A DNA stretch of 64,000 nt from Quercus robur (GCF_932294415.1 NC_065536.1:48209854-48273853), one strand, 5' to 3'. Positions 21,885-32,818 are shown, numbered from the stretch's first letter. Notes: generated from the letters alone by a model not told the origin. A program made the numbers and translations.

Positions 21885-24880
21885 GATATCGTATTTTGTC
21901 TGCCCTCGATTTGTGTGTCGGACCCTGAAAAATCTAAAAATATCATTTTTTTTTTTTCTCCATGGGGCCGCAAGAGCATCCATAACGACATGGTGCAACC
22001 CGTTCAGGCATTGGAGCACCCAAAGTGCCTTTTTTAGCTAAAATGTCCAAAATGCCCCTAGTTAACCCTAGGTTTGACCGAAGGTTGAACGAGGTCAAAA
22101 CCCTCACAAAACAACACTTTTCATAATTTTACATCAAGCCCGAGCTTCTTGGAGTTTTTTAACAACTTGGACCAAGTTTAACCCGAAGTCGATCTCGGGT
22201 GAGCCCAAAAACCCTAATTTTGATCTAGCTGTCAGAATGGGTTGAAACTAACGTCATTGCAAAGATTATCAAATTCTCATTCCAATAAATGTTCATGGGT
22301 CAAAATTGGAGTTAGAACGGCAAGATGACGCACCGATTGATGCACCGCTAACTTCCAAGACTGGGGGAGGAACACATTTTTCTAAATTTCTGCTCTCTAC
22401 CTGGTCTCCCTACATGTTTTTCCCTCTTCCAAACACCAAAAAACATACAAAAAACATATCGAAGCCTCTTGATTCTTCTCTCTTCACCAACAACACAAGG
22501 TATTGTTCTTATACCCAATCTTTCTTTCCTTGGTTCTACACTTTGGATTTGGGGTTTAGGGGTGTGGATGTAGCTTTTTTTTAGCTATCGTTCATACCCC
22601 TAACCTTCTAAATCTTTTACTAGCATTTATCTTGCTCTTTTTGCTTGAATAACATGATTTATTGCTTTCTTTAGCATGTTGATTATGTCTTATGCCATGT
22701 TTCGTGCTTAGATCTATGTTCCCACATGTTCATATGTTTAGATCTACATGCTTTGGGTTTTATGCCATGTTTTTCTATGTTTGTTCCTCTTTTTGCTCTA
22801 TGTTGATGTTAGGGTTACATGCTTACATGCTTGATATCATGTCTATTGTTATGTCTTGCTTAGATCTACATGTTTGTATGCACGTTCTATGCTCCTATGC
22901 CCATATCCGAGTCTTCACATGCTTGTATGCTTGGATTCATGTCCTTCCATGTCCATGTGCTAAATTTCTACATGTTTACATGTATGTTCCTATGCCTATA
23001 TGTCTAGATCTATGTTTTCACATGCCTATGTGCTTGGATCTACGTTCTCTACATGCTTTTTGCTATATTCCATGTGTTTGTGCGCTCCATGCCATGTTTG
23101 TGTGCCTAGACCTAGGCTATGTTTGTCATGCCATGTGCTATTGTAGCCCTTTTGTCGCTTTATCTTTCTTTCTTGTATTTTGGCCTAATGGTTAGGACCC
23201 AGTCTAGACCCTGTGGTCTTTGTCATCATCCATACACCAAGGCCCACATAAAAGGGTTTGGATCATCCTATTTGCATGTCTATGTTTGCTTGCTTCTATG
23301 CCTTATGCTTGTGTTAGCCTCTCTTGTTCTAGGCTTTGCCACACTTGATGCCCTTAGTGAGTGTGTGGTAGTGTTCATGAGGCCTTGTTTGGATGCAACC
23401 ACTTGGGATGCATCGCTATGATGCCGATTGCTTCATGCATACATTTCCCCTTTTCTGCTTCGTACAATGATATGCTTGCCATGCTTGTTTGTGCCACCCG
23501 TTGGCTTTATATGCATCTTTACACGCTTGCTTACATGTCCATGCATGAGTCTTGCTTACTAGTGTGTCGTCCTTGCTTCAACACAATGAAGTTATGGACA
23601 TTCGATCCAAACCTACATTTGTCCCTCGTGGACACCATCTTTTGCTCATTTTCTTGCTTGTTTGCTTGCTTTCTTGTTATGCTTGCCATGTCCATCACAC
23701 TCATCTGTTTTATGCCTTTTCATATACTCTCTGCATATTTTCCTTCCATTGCTTGTTTGCTAGTTTATTGTCTTGCCTTTGCATGTACACACATGGAGTA
23801 AGGATGCATGGAGCTAGAGCACGGTCTCCCAAGCGTAAGTAAAAAGGGCACAGACACAAGCATGTAGATAAGCCAAGCGCCTGTGTTTAGTAGGTTTAGG
23901 AGTTTAGCCTTTCCCTTTGGTTATGTACTCTTTTAAGCCCCTTTCTTCCTCCTACCTTTCTCTCTTAGATGGTTTGTATTAGGTATATCATGCCTTGTAC
24001 CATTCATCCTCATCTCTAGAGTGTGGCGACCTTTGTTTACTTTCCTGCACCTATATTTTGGGCTATGCTCTAGAGATGTAGGCATTTACTTTCCTGCTCT
24101 GTGAGCTTGCATTGTGCATGATGTATGTATATATACCTGCTCCCCCCCTTCCAGTGTGATCGTCATAGTCCATGTCACCTAAGGCAAAGCGATGCCTAAT
24201 TTCCACTACGAAAGTAAGGTGACACGTCACCGGATTTTCGCCGTGGAAATTTGGTACTCAGCTCGAATGCCATAGAAAAGCGTAGATTAGGACCATGCCC
24301 TTTCAAAAGCCAAACCTCAAAGCCCCCATGCATGCAAAACCCCAATAGCCAATGCCAAAACCATGTTTTTACTACCAATTTCCGAAAATTAAGGTTTTAT
24401 CAAAACAAATGACTGTCTTTGGACAAGCGTTGTGTGGTGCCTAACATCTTCCCTACACGTAACCAAACTTTTGAACCTATGAATCAGGATTTTTTGCCAT
24501 CCAAATTAGATTTGGAAAAATGCCATTTTTCTTAACCTATGATTAGTAATAAAATCAACTAGAAACAGGTGACCAATCACACCTTAGAAAAACCCAATGA
24601 TTGGTGGTGAGTCCATTCACCTTTGGTAACTTCTTAAAATTTGGCCCAAATTCCTGCCATAGAACCAAAGGTAGACAAATACCCTCCTCCACCGAGAGAG
24701 AGAGCACTCGAAGCCCCACGCGAACCACACTATCACACTGAGAGGGGCCCTCCAACGGGGCCCCGCACGCACGGGAGCTGTCGCCACTATAGGTGATCGA
24801 ACGAGGGCCCGCGACGACAGCAGCGGTTTTTCTGCCCCGTTCCGATCGAGGCCGGGCATCGACAGTCCATTACTAAATTT
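21885..24880. other. 3-kb repeat-derived non-coding segment, possibly LTR/UTR of a Tat/Ogre-type element
   Basis: No domain-bearing frame is present. The segment contains a region dominated by CATGCTTG/CATGTTT/GCTTAGATCTA words (22680-23780), a CT-rich to GTA junction resembling a splice donor (22500), and a GC-rich end (24690-24860). On the minus strand of that end, GTGGCGACAGCTCC and GGGAAGATGTTAGGCACC resemble words I associate with Tat/Ogre Gypsy elements. No terminal repeats, target duplication or gag/pol could be identified, so the class is a weak inference. The long open frames in 22.7-23.8 kb (CLDLHVCMHVLCSY-like) are products of the biased composition. Confidence 0.3.
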
Positions 24881-25671
24881 TCACAATCACCAAAAAATAT
24901 AGTGAATTCATTTTCCCTGTCCATCCACTTAGGATAAGGTTGGATCTAATTTTCACAATATGCATTAGATTTGTGCTCAAAAGTAGGTGCCTTGGGCTAA
25001 TTTTATGGACAATAATGAGATTTTTCCAAGTTTTCCACCCACTTTTTTGGACTTGGTTCTTTGTCTCTTGACCTCAAATTAGCCCAAATGAAGTGTTGTT
25101 AGAAAACCCATGACACCTACTTTTAGAAAGACTAGCTTTGAAGTTCAATGATTCAATCTTGAAAAACCACAGCCATGGGAAGATAGCCACTAAATCATAT
25201 TTTCACCAAAAATCCCTTTTTTTTTTTTTTTTTTTGAAGAATTTTATTGACATGGGTAGAATTTTTGTGATCCAAAACCACCCAAATGTAGATTTTCATT
25301 GTACCTTTTTAATGACATCGCATTTCTACCTATTGGACATTGTTTGGTCATGATGAGGCAATGATCAACACTTAGTGTTAAACTGCTTTTTGATATTTTT
25401 GCAATTTTCTCAATGATTAGGCAAATAATCAACAATCCTTACATCATACATTTGATGTATCATCATTTTATAATCATCCTCATGTTGTTTCTATGGATAA
25501 TTTTTCTTAGTCTTGTATAGACACACCCATATTAGGGTTAGGGTGGCAATTACACTAAGGGAAACCTTTCTCTAAAAGACCTTTTATAAAAATTAATTCT
25601 TAAACAAATAGACTCTTGGTTTGAAATCTTTTGGTACAATAGGGCTATAAGAAAATCCTTTAAAATGAAAG
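24881..25671. other. Intergenic DNA, nothing recognised
   Basis: It contains a T-tract near 25218-25237 and no recognisable gene or element. The Copia-like solo LTR begins directly after it, preceded by the first GAAAG. Confidence 0.4.
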
Positions 25672-26668
25672 TGATAGGCCAAAAATGTATTGACCTCTTA
25701 TGATGAATTAATCAATTAATTAGCCAAGTTAATTAATTAATTCAATTTGCATGCAATAAGCATGGTAGCACAAAAAAATTACCAACTAAGTTAAAATACA
25801 GCGGAAAATAAATTGACACGGTGATTTGTTTACGAATGGGGAAAACCTACATAGCAAAAACCCCACTGGGTGATTTTAAGGTCACCACTCCTAAGAATTC
25901 ATTATTATCACAACAAACGGTTACAAGTAAAGGAATCCTAGTACCTTATACCAATCTACAGTTGAACCCTTAACCTAATACCCAATTGGACTTATTCTGT
26001 AATGACAATCTCTCCTTTTAATACACGGCTCCTAGTACGTGACTAACAAATTTGATGCGCGGATCCCAGTACACAGCTTACTCACCAACTTGAGAAAGAT
26101 GTTGGCTGCAAAGTTCTTCAGTTCATCAATACAATGAAGATCAAAAAACTCATTGGTTACAAAACTCTACAGTGTACAAACATAACAACTTCTTTAATAG
26201 AAAGATGAACTAGGGCATATGTCTCCGGTTCACAATATGCTTGTGAAATTTTTTTGCATTGAGTTGCATTTGCTGTGACGGCCCTTAAAACAATCTTTAT
26301 ATATATTTAGGGTTGTGAGAAAAGAAAGCTCAATCATCTATTCATGGATTGGAATGAAATCAACTTTGAAAAACTGATGTTCATAAACCTTGATAGACCT
26401 TATCTGCCAAGCAGCTGTCGAGCATCGGGCTAAAACAACTTTTTAAACTTTGATAGATACTAGCTATCGAGTTTTAAAATCCAACACTTCTTCACTTGAT
26501 TCTTGGAAAGACTTGCATGGCTTTAACACTTGATCTTGAAACCTTGTTTCTTGAAGTATTAAATACATCCTAGATCTACCCAATTACAAATAAAGTATGT
26601 TTTGTCAAAAGGATTAGCCAATTCTATATTGACATATGTTCCTAACATGATTCACATATGTCCTAACA
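25672..26668 (-). mobile_element. Copia-like solo LTR with 5-bp target duplication
   Basis: On the minus strand it starts TGTTAGGACATATGTGAATC and ends GGCCTATCA, giving TG...CA termini over 997 bp. It is bracketed by perfect GAAAG duplications (25667-25671 and 26669-26673). A TATA-like box (AAATATATATAAAG on the minus strand) lies near 26297-26306, about 365 bp into the LTR. No internal region or second LTR is present, so it is a recombination product. The TGTTAGGA start is common in plant Copia LTRs, and the superfamily is inferred from that alone. Confidence 0.86.
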
Positions 26669-26889
26669 GAAAGGAAAAAAAAAATGGAACTCCTAGTTTT
26701 TGGTAGGGTGAGTTTTTATATGGTGGTCTTGTGGAACCATAGAGGCCAACTAAAGTTATTCCTTATAGAGGGTTTGGGTTATTTGGCAGATTCTTGCCTC
26801 ATTGTGATAAAATTGTTTATGATGACTAAAGTCAAATTGATTATAAAATTTGTAATTGCATGTCTTTACTAATTTCAGCAATTACAATC

Positions 26890-27052
26890 ATAGTTTTATA
26901 AATTAGACCGAATTGACTAGTTCAACCAAGCATTGGACCCTAATCCGATATGGTAAAAACCTCCAAAATTGATCAAAAACCAGTCAAAACTGGTAAAAAT
27001 CGAGAACCAGGATCTTTTCCAGTTCTTTGATAGTTCCAGTTTTTAAAACCAT
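26890..27052. mobile_element. Foldback MITE, copy 2 of the GGTTTTAAAA family
   Basis: The ends ATAGTTTTATAAATTAGACC and the complement of TTTTTAAAACCATG, plus the internal words GGTAAAAATCGAGAACC and CCAGTTTTTAAAACCATG, match the element at 62953-63127. The flanks begin ATTACA on both sides (26881 and 27053), compatible with a degraded 9-bp target duplication. Non-coding. Confidence 0.52.
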
Positions 27053-27059
27053 GATTACA

Positions 27060-27280
27060 CCTACTAATAGTCTTTTTCATTTCTATAATTAATTTTTTTA
27101 ACACTGAAGTTGCTAGAAAAAAAAAACTATATATATATATATATTCAAATGATGGTTGTAAGTCACAAAATTGTATATTTCCGGCCATTTTAAATAATAA
27201 TCAGCTATACGAAGACCCACTAAGCGCCTCAAGTAGATTTAAATGAAAAAAAGAAGTCACAATCAATTATTCATCCTTAA
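27060..27280. other. Short intergenic stretch with TA microsatellite
   Basis: It contains a TA run near 27127-27144 and no gene. Confidence 0.4.
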
Positions 27281-28250
27281 TACTTCACGGTTAGTTTGTC
27301 TTTTATCATTTTATCTAAATATTTGTTTATATTTATGTTTATGTTACATTTATATTTATCTTGACATTTATAATTATATTTTTCACAATTAAATTGTTTC
27401 TTATCATTATATATACATACACACAGGGACATACATGATCATAAACATAAATATAGTGGTTTCTCTTTTTGTATAGTAAAATTGTTAAATTCGTATATAG
27501 ATATGGATAAAATAAATTGAAATAATTTAGCATTATAACAAATTAGCTTTGAGTTGCCCACACTTTAGTAACTCTTTACTAAAGTAGTTGAGCCCAACAC
27601 TTTGAATAACTAATTCTCATTAAACTTATCTTAGGGGGTGTTTCATATCTCTAGAAAGAGATTATGAATTTCATCTTGAGAATGTGTGTTCTCTTAACAC
27701 TACATACGCTTGTTTAGTGTGTTGAAGTTTTCACCATTGATAAGATCCTATTGTTGTATACATCAAAGCAACTAACATTTCATATTCGGGTTCACAATAC
27801 TTTTAGGAATGAGAGTTTATGAAAATAAAAGTAGTGAGAATTATTATATTTTATTAACAATAGTTAACAGAATAATAAATCTCACATCGGTCCAATTTAA
27901 TGTATTGTACACACTTAAGAGACTCCAACATATCAATTAAAAGTCTCTATTTCCATAATCAATACAAATCATCTTAATTGATACGTTATAATCTTCAAAA
28001 CTGAAATGCCCAATTTTATCACCAACTAAATGAGCAAGTAATTTTATATCATTGAACTTATTAGAAAGAGAAATTTTAAAGATATTATAAAATCTCTCAA
28101 CATTTTCACAACACCCTTATTTTGAGTTGTGGTAGATCCACACAAATTATTTTATTTTACTTTTGACTTGTGGTAGCTTGACACTTCACCTTGTTACGAA
28201 AATGCTGTTAGATTTTATTGTAAATTTTATTTACAAACAAGCATAGAGGA
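27281..28250 (+). repeat. Unknown dispersed repeat, copy 3
   Basis: The right half (27990-28250) parallels 14920-15290 block by block: TCATCACCAACTA, GAGCAAGTAATTTTA, AAAATCTCTCAA, TTTTCACAACACC, TTTTGAGTTGTGGTAGATCC and GTGGTAGCTTGACACTT. It lacks the SINE found in copy 1 and so preserves the empty site at 28107-28120. The left half is similar only in composition. Non-coding. It lies directly downstream of the DUF3339 gene at 28658. Confidence 0.6.
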
Positions 28251-28657
28251 CAAAAGAGAAACATTAATAAATCATTTTTCATTAATTTTTTTATTCATAA
28301 AAAAATTATTCCATGATAAAGCAAAGCGATTTAAGAAGAAATAAATAAATTAAAGGAAGCAACCCACAAAAATAAAATTCACAGCTCTCCCGAGAGAATT
28401 ACATCCTCCCAAGTACCAAAGATCCCAGCAATTCAGTATCTTAGATAATTTATGACATATATAAATCATTGAATCATTCAACGGTGGAGAGATCTTATAA
28501 ACATAACACAATCCCCACACACTGTTCAAAACAAAACAACCGAAAACAAAAAACAAAGACAGAATTAGCTAGAAAGTCAGAGCCAAAGGAATACTGTATA
28601 TGATCCCCACAAAATGGGCACAAATAATTGTAAAAGAGAGCAGCTAGCACAGGTCAC

Positions 28658-28867
28658 TCATCCAGTATATATGTGAACACCAACAGCGATGAGGAAGATA
28701 GTTATGAGGCCAAAGAAAATGATGGTGTGGACGAGTATGGATAACCCACTTGTCTGCATGTTCCCAAACTCCACCACTTTGTTCCTCCCGGGAAGTTGAA
28801 ACAATAGCCCTGGGCTTAACAGCACAAACAGCACCACTGCTATCACCACTGGACCCCAATCCGACAT
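28658..28867 (-). CDS. DUF3339 family small membrane protein
   Basis: A complete 69-residue single-exon frame. It shows the family signature MSDWGPV at the N-terminus, PGLLFQLPGRN after the first helix, VEFGNMQTSG in the loop and a second helix ending HIYTG. Hydrophobic helices lie at about residues 7-25 and 44-66. DUF3339 proteins are plant-specific, usually 65-75 residues with two transmembrane segments and no known reaction, so length and layout are typical. The start is the only sensible ATG and matches the conserved MxDW. A (GA)n tract lies just upstream of the ATG in the leader, and a TATA box about 100 bp upstream. The nearest relative in the window is at 50065-50274, on the same strand, with 48 of 69 positions identical. 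Family assignment is secure; function is unknown. Confidence 0.93.
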   Translation of the reverse strand: MSDWGPVVIAVVLFVLLSPGLLFQLPGRNKVVEFGNMQTSGLSILVHTIIFFGLITIFLIAVGVHIYTG

Positions 28868-28975
28868 GTTTACTTAACTCTAAATTACTCTCTCTCTCTC
28901 TCTCTCTCTTTTTTTTCTTTCTGTATGACTCTCTCACCCACAGATAAATGGAAGTATGCTATGTATTATATATGT
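28868..28975 (-). promoter_or_regulatory. Leader and TATA box of the DUF3339 gene at 28658
   Basis: On the minus strand CATATATAATAC (TATATAA at 28966-28972) lies 98 bp upstream of the ATG, which predicts transcription from about 28936. The roughly 70-nt leader contains a GA microsatellite (plus-strand CT run at about 28889-28909), common in plant 5' leaders. No upstream ATG lies between the predicted start and the main ATG on the minus strand. Confidence 0.4.
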
Positions 28976-28979
28976 AATA

Positions 28980-29955
28980 CGAATAAATAGGTGATCTATA
29001 TATATATATATATATATATATATTCACACTGGTAAGCATGAAAGAAAAGAAAGGAATAAAAGAGAGAGTATATCTAAGCAAGAAGAAATGTTGTGGCAAG
29101 CATATGTGTCATAGGCGGTGCCTTCTCATAGATGCCAAAGCCATGGCTACGTGTTAGAATGTGACTTGACCTCTTTAAAGTATAGCTCTTATGATTTTCC
29201 TAGAGATGACACTACTAGTAATTAAACACATTTTTTATTATTATCTTGATGATGATGTTTTAGCATTTGTTCTTCGTTCACACGGCGACGGCACAGAATG
29301 AAGAATTATTCACAATGCCAATAAAAATAATATTCTGGAAACTTTTTTTAATCAAACAAATCGGATTTAAATTCACTACGTCCTCGATCTCGTGGTGGGT
29401 TGGGCCATGAGAAACTTATGGTCGAACTGTATATTCATTAGAGCGATATGTATTCTTGGTTTATTTCCTTTGCTCTTTTTCTTCACAATTTTTTTTTGTT
29501 TTTTTGATGAATCTTTTTCTTCACAAATTGGTATTTGCCACTACACCCTAATGATTACTAAAATTAGTTTGTGAGAGTAAATATGAACCATAGTTTTCTA
29601 AAGTGATCATTAGTTTGCCAATTAATAAGGAAATAACACTAGCACATCAACTAAAAAGAATGATCTATCTTTAGAGAATTTGTAGATTTGTACCCTGAAT
29701 GTTGGTCCAGGAGGAAGTGCCGGAATTAGATATTTGTACTGTATTGCATCAAATTAAATTAGGCTTTGAATCTCACTTTTTTATTTAGTCTAAAGAATCT
29801 TACAGTAAAGCCTAGAATTGTGGTTTTTCTTATATATGGGCTACCTATATCCTCTCACTCGCCCATTATGGGTTTGCTATCCAAAGCATATATCTCATAT
29901 GCTTCCATACACTTGTCCTACACATACAAGGGAAAATTATCCGTGCCATGGACAA
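28980..29955. other. Intergenic DNA upstream of the DUF3339 gene
   Basis: A TA microsatellite of about 30 bp lies at 28996-29024. The rest is AT-rich with no recognisable gene or element. Confidence 0.4.
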
Positions 29956-29959
29956 GCCT

Positions 29960-30780
29960 AACCTGCATTGGGCCGGCCCAAGGCCTAGGCCTAAGGCCCC
30001 ACCCCCAAAAAAAAATCCCCTTAAAGAGAAAGGCCCCACATCCCATTGTTAGGCCCAAATTTTTATAAAATTATATATATTTTTTAAAAATTGTTCATTT
30101 TTTTATTTATTAATGATGTTAAGGATACTATAAATTTTACTATTAGCTTACAAATTACCATGTTATTAATCACAAAAAAGTGATTTAAACATTTATTAGT
30201 TAAATTGATGAATTTCATCAATGAGAGTCAATGTCACATCATATTGTGAACATTTTATAGTACTTTCTCAATATACAATATCAATAGAACCCTAATCCAA
30301 TTGAAACCCTTAAATATTTTTTTTTTTTAAAATGTTGCAAATGTGTTATATCATCAATTATAGATTAATCTTCCCTAACAATTTGAGACTTTAATCTTTG
30401 TAAACTCATATCCTACAAAACCATACACAAATAATATCTATCTCTCTCTCTTGAAAACAAAATATAAAATTAAAAATTAGATTACAATTTTACTTAATTA
30501 TGCTTCGTTATATATCCAAAATAAAGTATCTTTTATAATTGTAATATATTTTTATTTCTTTTTATTAATATTTATGGTTCAACTATGATATTCAATTCTC
30601 TATATGAAATTAACATTAGTTTAGTTGGCATTATTCATCAAATTATATATTTAATGTATCAAATTAACCTTAATTTGATTAGTATTAAATAATTTTGTTT
30701 AATTAATATTTACATATTAAAAATCTGTATAAATTTTTCGCTTTAGGCTCCAAATTATATCGGGCCGGCCCTATTGCAAG
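29960..30780. mobile_element. GGGCCGGCCC-ended TIR element (candidate)
   Basis: The left part reads GGGCCGGCCCAAGGCCTAGG and the right part ATCGGGCCGGCCCTATTGC. Besides this palindrome, AGGCCTAAGGCCCC on the left mirrors GGCTCCAAA...AGGCTC-like words on the right in reverse complement. The element at 32039-32629 has related ends (AGGGGCGGCTTGA, GCCTAAGGC), so this may be a diverged relative. The interior is AT-rich and non-coding. No target duplication was found. Confidence 0.38.
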
Positions 30781-30784
30781 GCCT

Positions 30785-31225
30785 ACATTGCAATTAAGCT
30801 TCATCAAACCAGCATAGTGCACCCCCTAAAAGAAACAATAAAGATGGTTTGTTATGTCCCACACACTTATATGTAACTTTGGATCTAATATCCTAAGATC
30901 CCTCATAAGCTTAACCGACTCAAAGTTGCTCAACCCCAACTTCATGGTATTGTACTCACCTTCATGTCCAGACTCCCTGAGTCGACATGAATCCAAGGAG
31001 AAAGCATAAAAATCGTCTTTCCTTAGCCCTAATATCATTTATCATTCAAGTATTGCCTTGTGTCCTTTTAAGTTGAATAAATAATGACCGTAGGAACTAG
31101 GAAGCACGCCAAAGCAATATTCATTTATTGTAAACTTTTTACACTACACATTGATTTATTTATTTATTTTTTTTTTTGGTTTAGTTAAGATTCTTTAGTT
31201 TCTTTGATTGTCATGTCATGAATGA
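30785..31225. other. Intergenic DNA, nothing recognised
   Basis: Ordinary AT-rich sequence with a T-tract near 31155-31175. Short frames show no domain. Confidence 0.4.
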
Positions 31226-31227
31226 AG

Positions 31228-31385
31228 CTAGGGATGCTTTGATCATTTTGGAGGTTCGGAGGGGTATTTTAGTAAGTTTGAAGGTCATAGAGATTTTTCC
31301 TTCATTTTTGAGGTTTGGGGGTATATTTTATTCATTGTATAGGTGTGAGGGTATTTCGATCATTTTGGAGCTATAGCCATTTACG
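31228..31385. repeat. Diverged copies of the 28-bp minisatellite unit (reverse orientation)
   Basis: Words such as GAGGTTCGGAGGGGTATTTT, GAGGTTTGGGGGTATATTTT and GGGTATTTCGATCATTTTGG match the reverse complement of the array unit at 4440-5295 (AGGTTTCGGGGGTATTTTGG followed by TCAT). A further stretch continues at 31705-31760 (TTTTGGAGGTTTTAAGGGGTA). The foldback element at 31389-31625 splits this diverged tract. Confidence 0.45.
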
Positions 31386-31388
31386 TCT

Positions 31389-31625
31389 GTAGGTTCCTCG
31401 GATGGACGGATCTTCGGGCCAAGGGCTTTTTTTGCCTTGTAGCCTTTTACACCGCATCCTTTGGAGTCCCACATCGAAGGAAAACCCCCCCACTTGCTGC
31501 CTTATAAGTTGTGAAGCCAAGGGAGTAGTGTACCGTTAGTCTTCAGATCCCAAAGGATGCGGTGTAAAAGGCTACAAGGCAAAAAAAGCCCTTGGCCCGA
31601 AGATCCGTCCATTCGAGGAATCTAC
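31389..31625. mobile_element. Foldback element, 76-bp arms with 2 mismatches, 85-bp loop
   Basis: Arms 31389-31464 and 31550-31625 are reverse complements at 74 of 76 positions (for example CGGATCTTCGGGCCAAGGGC against its exact complement). The loop (31465-31549) is single-copy in the window and has no matching arm. Such near-perfect arms imply a recent origin or conversion. It lies inside a diverged minisatellite tract, consistent with a MITE-like insertion, although no target duplication could be assigned (ACGT and ACGTC words flank both sides). Any read-through transcript would form a long hairpin and could be processed to small RNAs. See the loop promoter entry. Confidence 0.88.
31466..31507 (+). 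promoter_or_regulatory. Plant snRNA-type USE + TATA pair in the foldback loop
   Basis: GTCCCACATCG (31466-31476) matches all 11 positions of the plant snRNA upstream sequence element RTCCCACATCG. A TATA-like TTATAA starts at 31502, leaving a 25-nt gap. In plants a gap of about 23-26 nt goes with Pol III snRNA promoters (U6) and about 33-34 nt with Pol II ones (U1, U2), so this pair has Pol III spacing. Predicted initiation is near 31530-31533, and the transcript would run through the right arm. The first T4 downstream is at 31710. No known snRNA sequence follows. The motif match is seen; activity is inference. Confidence 0.42.
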
Positions 31626-32038
31626 AACGTCATTGGCAAAACATAAAGTAAAAAATTTGGGGGAGGGGGTGATGGTGGATACTGTAGAAGTTTAGGCACA
31701 TTTAAGTTATTTTGGAGGTTTTAAGGGGTATTTTGGTTATTTGCAATTTCGGAAAATATTTTCAGTCGTTTAGAGCTTTAAGGAGTTTATCAAAAGAGCT
31801 CAAAACTCCAAACAACCAAAAATACCTCCTAAATCAAGTAAAAGCCATTTAGGTTGTTTGGAGATTTAAGGAGTTGTTGGCCCAAGGGGAGATTGATTTT
31901 TATTTATGTATTTTTCTAAGTAGTAGAAAAATCCTAATTTAGAAGGGATTTGGGGGGGGGTTTTGTTTGTTTGTTCATTGGTTTCTGATATTGATGATTT
32001 GGGATTTGTTTATTTAAGTTGTTTTGTTGTTTGTATTT

Positions 32039-32629
32039 AGGGGCGGCTTGATGCATTTGGGGGCCTAAGGCAAAAATTGATTATCTTGTTTTAGATGCAA
32101 AATTACTATTAATTAACATGAACTCCGTAAGATTTTTTTTTTTTTTTTAATTTTATAGACAAAAAATTTGAAATTTTTTTTCATACTTGTTGATGTGACA
32201 GATTGATAGTGGTAAGTAAAAGAGTGGTGTTAGTGATAGACTTAGATAAAAACTAGTAAAAGTTTGCTAACTCAACTCTTATTATTATTCTTATTTTTTT
32301 TAGAAGTGCAACATTCACAATATTTTTTACAACAAATCCTAGGTTTTTAGTTGTTTTTTGTTTTCTATTTGAAAATATCACTATAATTATTTTTTTGCCA
32401 TCAATAACAGGCTGTAACAACTTGCTACTTAGTATTAGTTGTAAAAGTGCTGTGAAAAATATTGTGAATGTTGCATTTTTCTCTCTTTTTTATTTGTTTT
32501 TCATCTGGTAAAAAAATTATTTTATTTATTGATTATAAATAACCCTTTTGGTTAAAATTTGGGAGCCTTTTTTTTTTTTACTTAGGGCCTTAGGCGATCG
32601 CATCTCTTACTCTACCATTCAACCGGCCT
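32039..32629. mobile_element. Mutator-like non-autonomous TIR element with 11-bp target duplication
   Basis: The left end AGGGGCGGCTTGATGCATTT with GGGGGCCTAAGGC and the complement of the right end (AGGCCGGTTGAATGGTAG, then CGCCTAAGGCCC) are inverted repeats. Flanks are identical for 11 bp, TGTTTGTATTT (32028-32038 and 32630-32640), in the size range of Mutator-like duplications. The interior is AT-rich and non-coding. Confidence 0.68.
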
Positions 32630-32658
32630 TGTTTGTATTTGGAAGAGTTATAGGTTAA

Positions 32659-32818
32659 TGGATTCTAATTAGCTCAACTGGTAAAGTCTCTTGTTGTCAA
32701 ATAAGAAATTTAGGGTTCTATCCCCTTACACCAAAAACCAATTGGTGTCTTGGTCTGATAATAAATGACAATTATTAGGAACGGACGCCATAAATTGAAA
32801 TTTTACCTCTCAAAAAGA
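32659..32818 (+). mobile_element. tRNA-derived SINE, copy B
   Basis: The head GATTCTAATTAGCTCAACTG carries a box A (TTAGCTCAACTGG), followed by a box-B-like GGGTTCTATCCCC, the shared body (CACCAAAAACCAATTGGTGT, ACGGACGCCATA) and a short A-rich end. It starts 18 bp after the target duplication of the preceding TIR element. It is of the same family as 1757-1922 and 36505-36650. Confidence 0.68.

Noticed and set aside
22692-23842. Overlapping open frames of up to 167 codons rich in Cys, Met, His and Leu
   Set aside because: They arise from CATGCTTG-type word bias, occur in several frames at once and show no domain.
31389-31625. A known snRNA gene (U1, U2, U6 or similar)
   Set aside because: The upstream element and TATA fit, but the sequence after the predicted start matches none of the snRNA 5' ends I know.
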